A stretch of DNA of 46,680 nucleotides from an uncultured Oscillibacter sp. (GCF_910579365.1 NZ_CAJTUX010000015.1:1-46680), one strand, 5' to 3'; counted from the stretch's first letter, positions 31,620 through 39,531 are shown. Numbers and translations are program-made. The notes: generated by a model from the letters alone, not told the origin.

Positions 31620-32009
31620 TTACGGTGCCGCCCGCTGAGGCTTCTTGGCCCGGATGGTCAGGCTCAGGTTCCCCCACCACGTCCCGTCGTCCATGGGAAT
31701 CAGTTCATCCTTTCCGGACTGGATCATAGCCGTGAAGCTGAGGGTCCCCGCGCCATAGGGCATTTCCACCGTGTGACTGTTCACCGGAGCGGAGAGGGTT
31801 TCAAAAAGGGCGTCGTATTCGTTTTCCAGGAGGTCGGAGACCGAAAGCACAAGGTCATAGTCGTAATAGGTGCCTATCAGGTCTCGTTCGTGGTCTCCGG
31901 ACAGCATGTCATCCGCAAGGGGCCCGTCCGGTATCCGGAAAGACCGATGGAGCTCTTCTACTCCTACGCCGGAATACTCCTTGCCGTCGATTTTAAACAG
32001 GGAAGGCAT
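31620..32009 (-). CDS. Distal tail-like protein
   Basis: The 129-aa product (MPSLFKIDGKEYSGVGVEEL) starts at 32009 behind AAAGGAGTGATTTC, in preference to an upstream in-frame ATG. It is beta-rich throughout, with YDYDLVLSVSDLLENEYDAL and PYGAGTLSFTAMIQSGKDEL. It lies between tape measure and hub gene, where the distal tail protein Dit is encoded. At 129 aa it is short for a Dit and may correspond only to the ring-forming N-terminal domain. Confidence 0.65.
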   Translation of the reverse strand: MPSLFKIDGKEYSGVGVEELHRSFRIPDGPLADDMLSGDHERDLIGTYYDYDLVLSVSDLLENEYDALFETLSAPVNSHTVEMPYGAGTLSFTAMIQSGKDELIPMDDGTWWGNLSLTIRAKKPQRAAP

Positions 32010-32022
32010 GAAATCACTCCTT

Positions 32023-33882
32023 TCAAACGCCGTGGCCAAGCCTGTGTTCGTCGTCTTTGACAATGGGGTTCAGGACCCGGCCCAGCTGAGCTATATCTCC
32101 TTGAAATTGCATTGTCCAGTTAGGGCGAAGAATAATGGGCGCTTGCCGGTTTCCGGCATCGCCGCCTCCGCCGGAAACGGGAGGAGGAGCGGAGTATCCC
32201 GCAGCCGGGGCCATGGATGCGTTTGCCAGGGCGACCCGGCTTTCTACGTTGGGGATTGCGCTCTCCAGGGCCCGGATGGTTGCCGCGCGGGAGAAGGTTC
32301 CCGCGGTAATGCTGGCCCCTTCGCCGTTGTTTCCGTCGGTTTCGTTGTCTGTAAATGCTGCCATGCGGGCGCGGGGGCGGGGTGCGCCGCCGGAGGGGTT
32401 CCCACCAGATGGGATTTCAATATCTCCAACAGAAGAACTGACCCCAAACAGTTTCCCAAACCATTCTATAAGGGAACTTATTTTTTCAATTAGCCACTGG
32501 ATTCCCTCGCCGATTGCGTCAAAAAGCGCTGACATTGCGTTTCTGAAATCTTCGCTTGCGAGAGTGAGGGAAACGATCGCCGCAATAACGGTAGCAATAA
32601 CCGTGGCAATCAAGACAAACGGATTTGCGTTCATAACTGCGTTTAGAGCGGCCTGCGCAATCGTCTGCCCTTCGGTAGCCGCAGTAAGCATTTGGATAAC
32701 CTTTGCCACCGCGCTTGCCGCCTGATAGGCCATTGTGGCAGTTTTTAGCGTAACAAACGCCACCGCAGCAGCAGTTACAACGGAATCAAGGTTTTCAAAT
32801 AAGCCGGATAAGAATGGAATTTTTTCTGCAAGGGCTTGTCCTATGGAATCTATTGACTGATGTACTGCGTCCATAACGACATCCAGCAAATCCGGCAACG
32901 CAGTTGCAAGCCCCTGAATGAGAAGCCCTGCTGCTTGAATGAGGGGAGGGAGAAGTGCTTCCATCATCCCAGGCAACTTTTCGGCGATAACAGGCGCAAG
33001 TTTTGTAACCAGTTCCCCTATCCCTGACAATATGACTTCTAGTCTGGGAATCAGGTTGTTTAACGCAGTTTCGACGCTGCTGACAAAATTCTCTATCAGA
33101 ACATCTGTGTTTGCGTTTTCGTCCCCCATACCAGTTATGAGGTTTTCCCAGGCGCTCTTCATGGCGTTTACGCTGCCCTGGATGGTCTCGCTTGCTTCCT
33201 GGGCGGTGGTGCCTGTGATACCAATCCGCTCCTGGACAACGTGGATAGCCTCGATAATCTTGTCAAAGGAGACTTGATTTACCGTTTGAGCGGTGACCTG
33301 CATGGTATCGCCCAGGACGCCGCTATCGTTGATGAGCCGGGCCATTTCCGCCTGGGTACCGCCGTAGCCAAGTTTGAGATTGTCAAGCGTCGTATAGTTT
33401 TGCTTGGCAAACCCTTGATAGGCATATTGGATGGACGCCATATCGGTGCCCATTTTGTTGGCGTTGTCCGCCATGTCGACGATGGCCTTGTCCGCGATTT
33501 GAGCCGCCGCCTCCGTGTCTCCGCCCAAGCCCTGCAAAAGGCTGGCAGAAAAGCTGGTGACGGTGTCCATGTACTCATTTGCAGACAGCCCAGCGGTTTT
33601 GTAGGCGTTGTTGGCGTACTCCATCACCGTGGCGCTGGAGGTTTTGAACAGCGTTTCAACGCCGCCCACCAGCTGCTCATAGTCGGAGTAAGCCGAAATG
33701 GCGGATTGCGCCAGCTTGCCTACCGCAACGGTTCCGGCAGTTGCCGCAGCGGTCGCCGCGCCAAAAGCCGCCGTTGCTCCGGTAAGCCCCGCTTTTGCAA
33801 CGCTGCTCAGCTTAGAAAGCCCGGATTTAAACTCCTTTTCATCAATTTCCGCGCCGATCTTTACGGTGCCGTCATTTGCCAC
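32023..33882 (-). CDS. Phage tail tape measure protein
   Basis: The GTG start at 33882 follows GCAGGAGGTGAGCGC. The 619-aa protein opens MANDGTVKIGAEIDEKEFKS, a common tape-measure beginning. It continues with the TMP core (YEQLVGGVETLFKTSSATVM, ASIQYAYQGFAKQNYTTLDN) and hydrophobic helices (about residues 365-440) that would pass the host membrane. Its length predicts a rather short tail. It is preceded by the Gp15 and tail-chaperone genes, apart from the inserted plus-strand cassette, as in other siphophages. Confidence 0.9.
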   Translation of the reverse strand: MANDGTVKIGAEIDEKEFKSGLSKLSSVAKAGLTGATAAFGAATAAATAGTVAVGKLAQSAISAYSDYEQLVGGVETLFKTSSATVMEYANNAYKTAGLSANEYMDTVTSFSASLLQGLGGDTEAAAQIADKAIVDMADNANKMGTDMASIQYAYQGFAKQNYTTLDNLKLGYGGTQAEMARLINDSGVLGDTMQVTAQTVNQVSFDKIIEAIHVVQERIGITGTTAQEASETIQGSVNAMKSAWENLITGMGDENANTDVLIENFVSSVETALNNLIPRLEVILSGIGELVTKLAPVIAEKLPGMMEALLPPLIQAAGLLIQGLATALPDLLDVVMDAVHQSIDSIGQALAEKIPFLSGLFENLDSVVTAAAVAFVTLKTATMAYQAASAVAKVIQMLTAATEGQTIAQAALNAVMNANPFVLIATVIATVIAAIVSLTLASEDFRNAMSALFDAIGEGIQWLIEKISSLIEWFGKLFGVSSSVGDIEIPSGGNPSGGAPRPRARMAAFTDNETDGNNGEGASITAGTFSRAATIRALESAIPNVESRVALANASMAPAAGYSAPPPVSGGGGDAGNRQAPIILRPNWTMQFQGDIAQLGRVLNPIVKDDEHRLGHGV

Positions 33883-33921
33883 GCGCTCACCTCCTGCATC
33901 TGAAAATATCGAAAAAATCTC

Positions 33922-33950
33922 TTGACATAGTGCATTACCTATGCTATAAT
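33922..33950 (+). promoter_or_regulatory. Consensus promoter of plus-strand cassette 1
   Basis: TTGACA (33922-33927) and TATAAT (33945-33950), both perfect, are separated by 17 bp. The spacer holds an imperfect inverted repeat (GTGCAT and ATGC) that may be an operator. The promoter lies in the gap between the tape measure gene and cassette 1 and points against the late operon. Confidence 0.85.
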
Positions 33951-33981
33951 GAGTTTATCCTAAAGAAAGGGGGCCGACCAC

Positions 33982-34125
33982 ATGCCAAGCGAAACCGAGA
34001 TTAAACGTATGGATTTGGCAATGCTCTATGAACTCCGGTTGATTTTTACAGAGGGTGAAAAAGAAAATTACACCAAAACCGAGATTGTGGAGCTGTTGGA
34101 CCAAATCGCTATCAGCAAGAAGTAG
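33982..34125 (+). CDS. Small helical protein, cassette 1 (47 aa)
   Basis: ATG 33982 follows AAAGAAAGGGGGCC. The product reads MPSETEIKRMDLAMLYELRL, then IFTEGEKENYTKTEIVELLD and a short tail. It is clearly paralogous to the 49-aa protein at 42869 (both share YELRL, FT, GEK, YT, ELLD, IA). The function is unknown; small size and pairing with a ribbon-helix-helix protein suggest a regulatory or toxin-antitoxin type unit. Confidence 0.7.
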   Translation: MPSETEIKRMDLAMLYELRLIFTEGEKENYTKTEIVELLDQIAISKK

Positions 34126-34133
34126 CCGGGGAA

Positions 34134-34160
34134 GGGGCCGGGGATCCGGCCCCCTTTTCC
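34134..34160 (+). terminator. Hairpin between the two cassette-1 genes
   Basis: GGGGCCGG and CCGGCCCC flank a GGAT loop and are followed by CTTTT. It has the form of an intrinsic terminator or attenuator and would reduce expression of the second gene relative to the first. Confidence 0.6.
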
Positions 34161-34177
34161 AAAAGGAGGGAATCACT

Positions 34178-34348
34178 ATAGCAGAGAAAAAGGAAACGCC
34201 GCAGGAACGTTATCATAAAGCGCACACGACAAGCGTTACTATTCGCTTTATGAATAACACGGAGGCCGATTTGCTGAAAAAGCTCGGAAGCGTCCCCAAT
34301 AAAGCGGGTTATATCAAGGCTCTAATAAGAGCTGATATAGGGAAATGA
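34178..34348 (+). CDS. Ribbon-helix-helix-like protein, cassette 1 (56 aa, ATA start?)
   Basis: The sequence AEKKETPQERYHKAHTTSVT, then IRFMNNTEADLLKKLGSVPN and KAGYIKALIRADIGK, fits a ribbon-helix-helix DNA-binding protein: a beta strand TSVTIRF followed by two helices. AGGAGG lies eight bases before an ATA codon at 34178 and no ATG, GTG or TTG stands there, so ATA is the best start. The next in-frame ATG (about 34250) would remove the DNA-binding strand. It pairs with the 47-aa gene and may repress the cassette promoter. Confidence 0.6.
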   Translation: MAEKKETPQERYHKAHTTSVTIRFMNNTEADLLKKLGSVPNKAGYIKALIRADIGK

Positions 34349-34358
34349 GAATCTCGGA

Positions 34359-34382
34359 TATCTCAATATGATGGTTTCAAGG
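34359..34382. repeat. Cassette boundary motif, copy 1
   Basis: TATCTCAATATGATGGTTTC, continuing to 34382, matches the motif at 43060-43083 in 20 of 24 positions. In both places it stands just after a plus-strand ribbon-helix-helix cassette and just before the end of a minus-strand structural gene. Confidence 0.6.
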
Positions 34383-34976
34383 TTTTTTCTCACGCGCCTC
34401 CGCCGCCTGGCGCTCCGCCTCAGCGAAACGCCGCTTGACATAATCGCGCATATCCTTCTCTGTCCGGTACACCGCCTTTTCTCCCAGGCTGTACCGGGCT
34501 TTCTGTTCCTGATAAAACCGTTTCTGACTTTTCGGCACGTCCTTCAAGTCAATGGTCCTATACCGCATGATCCGGCAAAACTCGCAATCCTCCGGCAGGG
34601 CCTTGAACAGCGCCTTGAAGGTCCACCAGTGGAGGCGGGCCGTGGTCAGGTCGATGTCATAGGCCCCCATGAAGGCGGCGAAAATGTATTCGCTGTCCTT
34701 CTCGAAGTCGAATGCGGCGGGCCGGTTCTTCTGCCCGGCCACGGCCTTCTCCGTGGAAGCCGCCGTGTAGAAGTTCAGCATAGCCTCCAGGGCTTCCTCC
34801 CCCGGCGGGAGGCCCATTTGCTCCATAAAGGCGCACAGGCGCTCCGCCTTTTCACCGTCCGTCCCCTTTTCCGTCATGGCGGCTTGAAACTGCACCCACG
34901 CCCGGAAATCCGTGTCAATGGGGTATTCCAGGCCGCCGACGGTCAGGGATTCCGGCGGGGCATGATAGAGGCTCAC
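34377..34976 (-). CDS. Phage Gp15-family tail assembly protein
   Basis: The 199-aa product starts MSLYHAPPESLTVGGLEYPI with a GTG codon overlapping the previous stop. Features of the bacteriophage Gp15 family (PF06854) are visible: DTDFRAWVQFQAAMTE, FYTAASTEKAVAG, DFEKDSEYIFAAFMGAYDID and LHWWTFKALFKALPEDCEF. Together with the 124-aa gene upstream it takes the place of the tail assembly chaperone pair before the tape measure gene. Confidence 0.85.
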   Translation of the reverse strand: MSLYHAPPESLTVGGLEYPIDTDFRAWVQFQAAMTEKGTDGEKAERLCAFMEQMGLPPGEEALEAMLNFYTAASTEKAVAGQKNRPAAFDFEKDSEYIFAAFMGAYDIDLTTARLHWWTFKALFKALPEDCEFCRIMRYRTIDLKDVPKSQKRFYQEQKARYSLGEKAVYRTEKDMRDYVKRRFAEAERQAAEAREKKP

Positions 34977-35347
34977 TTCTTATAGGCGGCAGAGAGGGCG
35001 GGAATTGCCGCGAACAGCTTTTGAACCTCGGGACGGTTCAAGACCTCCCGCAGTTCCACCATCTGCGCGTCGTTCTTGGCTTTTCGGGCCGGGGTGGCGT
35101 AGGCCGCGATGATGTCCGTACAGGCGGCAGTCAGCTCGTTGGTGTCGGCCTCCTCCAGGGAGGGGAACGCGCCGGGGGCAAAGTCCTCCACAAAGGCGTG
35201 CATACGCTCCACCACTTCGCGGCGGGTCATGCGTTTGGCCTTGTATTCTGCGTCCAGGCTTCCAACTTCCTCGATTTGTTCATCCACCGCCAGCGTCCGG
35301 GCGGGCAGGTCGTAGGACTTGCCCAGGATATTCACCTTGTAATTCAT
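34973..35347 (-). CDS. Tail assembly chaperone-like protein
   Basis: The 124-aa product (MNYKVNILGKSYDLPARTLA) begins with a short beta segment and is then helical (EYKAKRMTRREVVERMHAFV). It stands between the tail tube and Gp15 genes, the normal place of the tail assembly chaperone, and resembles the DUF6673-type proteins of Clostridia phages. AAGGAGGAGCGACC precedes the ATG. Confidence 0.65.
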   Translation of the reverse strand: MNYKVNILGKSYDLPARTLAVDEQIEEVGSLDAEYKAKRMTRREVVERMHAFVEDFAPGAFPSLEEADTNELTAACTDIIAAYATPARKAKNDAQMVELREVLNRPEVQKLFAAIPALSAAYKK

Positions 35348-35359
35348 GGTCGCTCCTCC

Positions 35360-35872
35360 TTAAACTCCGGCGCTGCTGCCGTTGTAGGTGTATTCGGTGG
35401 GCTTGGTGCCCACGCTCCGCAGATCAATGGAAATGGCGGAGTTTTCCCCGGCGTTGCCGCCGCCGTCGCTGTTGACGATAATGGAGGCGGTGCCCTTTTC
35501 CCCCTTGCCGGTCAAAACGGAAAAATAGACGTAGGGGACGATCACTTTCTGACCAACGCCGAAAGCAATGCCCAAGCTAAAACAGTGGTCCTGGAACGCG
35601 TCGCCGATGTAACGGTCGCCGGAAATGGCAAACGTCCGCTGGGTGCCGGTCTTGGTGGTGCTGGTTCCGGTGCGGATGTACTGCTTGTCCTGGGTCACGG
35701 GGTTCATCTGCGGGTCAAGGCCCGCAATGCCCATTTGGACGACGGTGTAGTCCGCTTCCGTGGCCCCGTCTTCCAAGTTGATGCCCACGGCAAGAACCCA
35801 ATCGTCGTTGGTGGCGAACCCCTCAAAGGTGTTAGAGGGCGTGTAGCCCGCCATAAGTTCAGAAACTTTCAT
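35360..35872 (-). CDS. Phage tail tube (major tail) protein
   Basis: The 170-aa product (MKVSELMAGYTPSNTFEGFA) is beta-rich with NDDWVLAVGINLEDGATEAD and KQYIRTGTSTTKTGTQRTFA, typical of phage tail tube proteins of this head-tail family. It lies between the minor capsid/neck genes and the tail chaperone. AAAGGAGTGAAAAG precedes the start. Confidence 0.75.
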   Translation of the reverse strand: MKVSELMAGYTPSNTFEGFATNDDWVLAVGINLEDGATEADYTVVQMGIAGLDPQMNPVTQDKQYIRTGTSTTKTGTQRTFAISGDRYIGDAFQDHCFSLGIAFGVGQKVIVPYVYFSVLTGKGEKGTASIIVNSDGGGNAGENSAISIDLRSVGTKPTEYTYNGSSAGV

Positions 35873-35884
35873 CTTTTCACTCCT

Positions 35885-36307
35885 TTACTCGTAATACCTC
35901 ACCCGGCATTGAAACATATATTTCGCCACGTTTCCGGCGGCGCTTACCCCCGCCAGGTTCGGCATGTTCTGTAGATTCTCAATGGAGAGGACCTTGCAGC
36001 CCTCGAAGTCCGGGAAGTTCCGGGCTTTCCGCTGCTGGTCAATCCACTCCATAAACTTCTGGGCCTCCTGCATCTGCTCCGCGTTGACGGAGCTGGTGCC
36101 GGGGTCCTGGGGGACCATGGAAACCACCGCGAAGTCATACCGCTTAATGCCGTGGCCCCCTATATAGCGCTTTTCCCACTCGCTGCTGTACACCGTCTGC
36201 ACGCTGACGTTCCCCAGCTTATCCGTTACGGAGTTGAAGCGGAGGAACGCGTCCAGGCCGGGGTACTTGGCAAGATAGTCCAGCATAGCTTGGTGCTTGT
36301 TGTCCAT
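35885..36307 (-). CDS. Minor capsid (Minor_capsid_3-like) tail terminator-type protein
   Basis: The 140-aa product (MDNKHQAMLDYLAKYPGLDA) has the pattern of PF12691 'minor capsid protein from bacteriophage': FVVS-like strands (YDFAVVSMVPQD), MEWIDQQRKARNFPDFEGCK and a C-terminal MFQCRVRYYE strand. In siphophages this gene position corresponds to the tail terminator or neck protein. Its start follows directly on the stop of the gene before it. Confidence 0.7.
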   Translation of the reverse strand: MDNKHQAMLDYLAKYPGLDAFLRFNSVTDKLGNVSVQTVYSSEWEKRYIGGHGIKRYDFAVVSMVPQDPGTSSVNAEQMQEAQKFMEWIDQQRKARNFPDFEGCKVLSIENLQNMPNLAGVSAAGNVAKYMFQCRVRYYE

Positions 36308-36700
36308 TTACTTTTTCCTCAGATAGTCCGTGATGTCCTTGCACAGCTCATCGCTTTTTGCCGCCATCGCAGCCTGCTCCCAATGGGCAGTTGCGAGAGG
36401 GTGCTTGTCCTTGCTGTAATTTAGGTCTTTGCTGGTTGCGTGCTTGGATTCGCTCCGGCGGGCGTAGGTGCTGCCACGATCGTCCACAAAAACCTTTCCT
36501 TCCCATTGGAAATGGCTGTAAGGTGATTTGTAATGGTCGTACTCCGGCTTGATGTCCACCGTCTGGTCCATCATGCCGCTGTCCATAGGGACATATGGAG
36601 ACATATAAGCGTGGAGCCGGGTATGGATATAGGTCATAGTCTCGTCGTCGAAAATCCGGTTTAAAATCTCTTTGGGAGCTTTGTTCCACTTGATTTCCAT
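36308..36700 (-). CDS. Minor capsid protein (Minor_capsid_2-like)
   Basis: The 130-aa product begins MEIKWNKAPKEILNRIFDDE, chosen over an 80-residue N-terminal extension that reads in a shadow frame. The region YVPMDSGMMDQTVDIKPEYD and YKSPYSHFQWEGKVFVDDRG is typical of the Minor_capsid_2 family (PF11114). The C-terminus (KHPLATAHWEQAAMAAKSDE) is the HxxAxxHWExA signature of HK97-gp10-like neck proteins. Confidence 0.8.
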   Translation of the reverse strand: MEIKWNKAPKEILNRIFDDETMTYIHTRLHAYMSPYVPMDSGMMDQTVDIKPEYDHYKSPYSHFQWEGKVFVDDRGSTYARRSESKHATSKDLNYSKDKHPLATAHWEQAAMAAKSDELCKDITDYLRKK

Positions 36701-36701
36701 G

Positions 36702-37139
36702 CTATTTCCCCTCAAGCCGGTAATGGTCCAGATACCCGGACCCGGTGTTGTCCCGGAACAACCGGACCTCAAAGGCGTCGGGGCGGTGCTGGCTGACCAC
36801 GCTCTGCACAGTCTCCGCCGTGACCTCCTCGGTGATTTCGCCTTTGATGATGTAATCCCCAGGAGAGAAGGTAAAGCCCTCCATATCCTCTTTCCAAGCG
36901 CTGTAGGGCCGGTATTCCTCAGAGGGCGGAACCCGGACAAGATATTCAGCCCCCTCGCTTATCTCCGTATCATCGCTGACCCGCCCGGACTGCGACCGGG
37001 TTTCCGTCTGCTTCCAGGCACATTTCTGGAGCACAGTTTTCTTCCAGGTGTCCAAGTGGTCAGGGCTGTCCAGCCCATCCCGTTTGTTTAGGACGGTGAC
37101 GGTATGCTTGAAGGTAGGAAGCTGTTTCACATCGAACAT
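36702..37139 (-). CDS. Phage head-closure/minor capsid protein (DUF6751-like)
   Basis: The 145-aa product (MFDVKQLPTFKHTVTVLNKR) is beta-rich, with DYIIKGEITEEVTAETVQSV and LDHYRLEGK at the end. The position between connector and Minor_capsid_2 genes fits the head-closure protein. It abuts both neighbours (1-2 nt). Confidence 0.7.
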   Translation of the reverse strand: MFDVKQLPTFKHTVTVLNKRDGLDSPDHLDTWKKTVLQKCAWKQTETRSQSGRVSDDTEISEGAEYLVRVPPSEEYRPYSAWKEDMEGFTFSPGDYIIKGEITEEVTAETVQSVVSQHRPDAFEVRLFRDNTGSGYLDHYRLEGK

Positions 37140-37483
37140 CAGCGAATCACCACACTTACAAGTTCAATGGGGAGAATTTCCACAACCTGGTCATATACGG
37201 AGGACATAATTTCAGATTCCGTCCTCACCGGCTTGCTCAGGCTGACCGAAACGCCGTCGTTGCTGAAGCTGGAGGCAGTCCCAGCCTGATTCTCTTGAAC
37301 TTCCGCCAGGGCATCCACAATCAGCGTCATGCAAAGTTGAACGTCGCAGTCGGCGTTTTGAATGCGGTTCTGAGTCCAGTAGTCCAGCTTCTTCCGCGCC
37401 AGACGTTCCAGCCGGGGGAAAGCGGAAATCTCCGCTTTTCCCCCATTGGCCTGATACTGATTGAACGTGAGGTACTGGATCAT
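37139..37483 (-). CDS. Head-tail connector protein (Gp6-like)
   Basis: The 114-aa helical product (MIQYLTFNQYQANGGKAEIS) contains FPRLERLARKKLDYWTQNRI and MTLIVDALAEVQENQ, the pattern of head-tail connectors that bind below the portal. Its ATG overlaps the capsid stop codon (ATGA). Confidence 0.75.
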   Translation of the reverse strand: MIQYLTFNQYQANGGKAEISAFPRLERLARKKLDYWTQNRIQNADCDVQLCMTLIVDALAEVQENQAGTASSFSNDGVSVSLSKPVRTESEIMSSVYDQVVEILPIELVSVVIR

Positions 37484-38403
37484 ACCGACGCCTTACGGGC
37501 CGCGCGGGCGGTTTCAGCCCCGGATCCGCTGCCGAATTTCACAACAGCGATACCGTCAAGGTACTCCGCCCACAGCTTCATACCCATCAGCACATGCGTT
37601 TCGCCCATGACACGGCCATAGTTCGGCTCAGCGTGGACGCCGATCAGGTTGGTCTCTCCGTAGGTGGTGTACTGGAGGCCAAGCTGCTGGAAATCGCCGT
37701 CAGAGGGGTCAATGTAATACAGATCGATGTTATCGGTGGGCGTGGTAATGACGGTTCCCTGGGGGATCTCAGAGGAGAGAATCATGGAGGAAGCGCCCAG
37801 GAAATCCTTTAAGTACTGGATACCGTTTTGGTTCTGGACACTGATGGCGGCGGCGCCCAGGTAGTGGTACACGTCCAGGGTGTTGACGAAGGTCACAAGG
37901 CCCGTCATGCCCTTGCGCATTTCCTTGAATTTGTTGGTCACAAGACCCAGGCTCATGGCAACGGACATCTGGAAATCCGCCTCCGTGGAGGTCAGAGAGC
38001 CGGTCTGGAGGAAGGTGTAGAAGCGATCCATGACATTGCCCTGGAGCTCGTGAAGCAGGGCCTCGTCGGTCTTCTGGACCGCCAGCGCCGCGCCGAATTT
38101 CTCCACCGCCTCGGCGGTCACCGCCCGGCGGAACTTCTCCAGCGTCAGGTCCTCGTAGGCGACGGGGGTAAGGGTTGCCTTGGACAGCGGAACCTCTTCG
38201 CCCTCGGGGATGTTGCCGTCTTTGAGGTCGACAGTGGCCTTGACGGATACCAGCTTAGTGCCGGGGGTCTTGCGGATAGGCCGCATGATGCCCAGAATCT
38301 CCCGCAGCGCGTCCCAGGTATTATTGAAACGGGAAATGAAATCAATCTCCCGGGCCTGGAGCTTGATATCCGTGGTCATAGTGGTGTTTTCAATAACTGC
38401 CAT
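37480..38403 (-). CDS. Major capsid protein
   Basis: The 307-aa product starts MAVIENTTMTTDIKLQAREI; the ATG at 38403 lies 9 nt from AAGGA, better than the ATG at 38409. Visible features of an HK97-fold coat protein are the extended N-arm, a long central helix region (TLEKFRRAVTAEAVEKFGAA), a loop with GASSMILSSEIPQGTVITTP and a C-terminal P-domain strand (ETHVLMGMKLWAEYLDGIAV). It follows the Gp20 scaffold gene, as expected. Confidence 0.85.
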   Translation of the reverse strand: MAVIENTTMTTDIKLQAREIDFISRFNNTWDALREILGIMRPIRKTPGTKLVSVKATVDLKDGNIPEGEEVPLSKATLTPVAYEDLTLEKFRRAVTAEAVEKFGAALAVQKTDEALLHELQGNVMDRFYTFLQTGSLTSTEADFQMSVAMSLGLVTNKFKEMRKGMTGLVTFVNTLDVYHYLGAAAISVQNQNGIQYLKDFLGASSMILSSEIPQGTVITTPTDNIDLYYIDPSDGDFQQLGLQYTTYGETNLIGVHAEPNYGRVMGETHVLMGMKLWAEYLDGIAVVKFGSGSGAETARAARKASV

Positions 38404-38405
38404 AA

Positions 38406-39026
38406 TCATTCATCCTTTCTGAATAGGTTGATATTGGCGGCAATAGCCTTTTGCCGTTCCACCGCGTCGGTGATTTTGAAAATGTCTTCCTTGCTCATAG
38501 GGGGTCCGGCGTGCTTGTCCACGCCAGGGAGCTTCAGCGGCTCCAGCTGGGGGTTGCGGAAAATGTTGTCCAGCTCCTTCGTCATTTCCTCAAAGAGCTT
38601 GGCAGCACGCTTTCCCTTGTTGGCGGGGTCTGCAATGGCCTTTTTCAGCTCCGCGACAAAATGATTCCGGGTGAACTCGTTGACGAATTCCTTGCCGTCC
38701 AGGGCCTGCTCCGCCGCCTCGGTGAGGATGCGGTCGGTTTCGGCCTCCTTTTCGGCCTTCTTCCGGTCAGCCTCTTCCTGCTTGTAGCGCTCCAGCTCCT
38801 TCCGAGTGGCCTCGGCGTCACCGCTGGCCTCTTCCAGCCTCTTGATGGTTTCGTCACGCTGGGAAAGGTCATTTTTCAGCCGCTCCATCTCGTCGGAGAG
38901 GTCTTTTGCCTTGCCCTTAGCCACGTACTCGCCGCCGGAGAGGTCCGCCAGCTTCATGCCTTTGGTTTTCTCGTTGAACTGCTCCAGAGTCAGGGATTCG
39001 CCGTTAAAAATGCTTTTGAAGTCCAT
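38406..39026 (-). CDS. Phage capsid scaffolding protein (GP20 family)
   Basis: The 206-aa protein (MDFKSIFNGESLTLEQFNEK) has a short N-terminal domain and a highly charged coiled coil (residues about 45-105, MERLKNDLSQRDETIKRLEE). The C-terminal helix region has GKRAAKLFEEMTKELDNIFR. This is the GP20 scaffolding family (PF06810), which directs capsid assembly and is lost from mature heads. AGAAAGGAACCTC precedes the start. A long structured leader lies upstream. Confidence 0.85.
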   Translation of the reverse strand: MDFKSIFNGESLTLEQFNEKTKGMKLADLSGGEYVAKGKAKDLSDEMERLKNDLSQRDETIKRLEEASGDAEATRKELERYKQEEADRKKAEKEAETDRILTEAAEQALDGKEFVNEFTRNHFVAELKKAIADPANKGKRAAKLFEEMTKELDNIFRNPQLEPLKLPGVDKHAGPPMSKEDIFKITDAVERQKAIAANINLFRKDE

Positions 39027-39029
39027 GAG

Positions 39030-39123
39030 GTTCCTTTCTGCCCCGAGATGGTTTTGATTTGTAAAGCCGCTGCACCACAGCGCGGGGGCGGGCGCTCTTT
39101 AAGCCTCCGCGCCGGGAGGAAAG
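39030..39123 (-). ncRNA. Structured leader RNA upstream of GP20 scaffold gene, candidate
   Basis: On the minus strand the leader contains CCTCC/GGAGG, then GCCCC (paired with GGGGC just before the ribosome-binding site) enclosing GCTG/CAGC. A single-stranded-looking CTTTACAAATCAAAACCATC lies between. The stem ends a few bases from AGAAAGG, so folding could control translation of the scaffold protein. Structured GP20-associated RNA motifs have been described from bioinformatic screens in Firmicute phages. I recall the names GP20-a and GP20-b but cannot verify a match. Confidence 0.45.
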
Positions 39124-39124
39124 T

Positions 39125-39198
39125 TGTATAAAAACCGCCTGAGCGGGTTTTACCAAACAAAAAGAGCCAACCGCCGGGAGATACCCGTCAGCTGGCTC
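39125..39198 (-). terminator. Two tandem terminator-like hairpins
   Basis: On the minus strand, after the small ORF at 39199, GAGCCA...TGGCTC with an inner CGGG/CCCG stem is followed by TTTTTGTTT. Then AAAACCCGC...GCGGTTTTTAT follows. Both have the form of intrinsic terminators. They separate the portal-MuF transcript from the capsid genes, apart from read-through. Confidence 0.65.
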
Positions 39199-39360
39199 CT
39201 ATTGCCCTTGCCCCGCGCCAATTCGCGGGGCGCTGTATTGGATTGTCTTTTTTACTTCCAGGACAATGATTCCGTCCCCTTTTCGCCGGACCTCTGCGTC
39301 GTGGCCCCGCTTTAATATGGCCTCTATGGCCTCTATGGCCGCAATACTTGCTTTGTCCAT
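39199..39360 (-). CDS. Small phage protein, 53 aa
   Basis: ATG 39360 lies immediately after the TAA of the 56-aa gene. The product reads MDKASIAAIEAIEAILKRGH, then DAEVRRKGDGIIVLEVKKTI and a short tail. It is a helix followed by a beta hairpin. Small proteins of this form often follow minor head genes in Clostridia phages. A tandem GGCCATAGA repeat is present in its first codons. Function unknown. Confidence 0.6.
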   Translation of the reverse strand: MDKASIAAIEAIEAILKRGHDAEVRRKGDGIIVLEVKKTIQYSAPRIGAGQGQ

Positions 39361-39531
39361 TTACCGAAGCCGCCCTTCCAGCGCCATTTTCGCAAGAGTT
39401 GCCATTGCGCGGCTGTGGTCGCGCTCTCCATCCAGAACGTCCCAAATTGGGTCGTCTTCCGGATATGGTTCTGCCTTTTTAAGGATTTCCTCAAAAAAAG
39501 CTTTATCTTCCGGAGATAAAACGTACGCCAT
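39361..39531 (-). CDS. Small protein overlapping the MuF-like gene, possible immunity protein
   Basis: ATG 39531 lies 28 bases inside the end of the 576-aa head protein gene. The product (MAYVLSPEDKAFFEEILKKA, then EPYPEDDPIWDVLDGERDHS) is acidic and helical, 56 aa. Translational coupling to a head protein with a C-terminal effector-like domain is the layout expected of an immunity or modulator protein. The role is inferred from position only. Confidence 0.6.
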   Translation of the reverse strand: MAYVLSPEDKAFFEEILKKAEPYPEDDPIWDVLDGERDHSRAMATLAKMALEGRLR

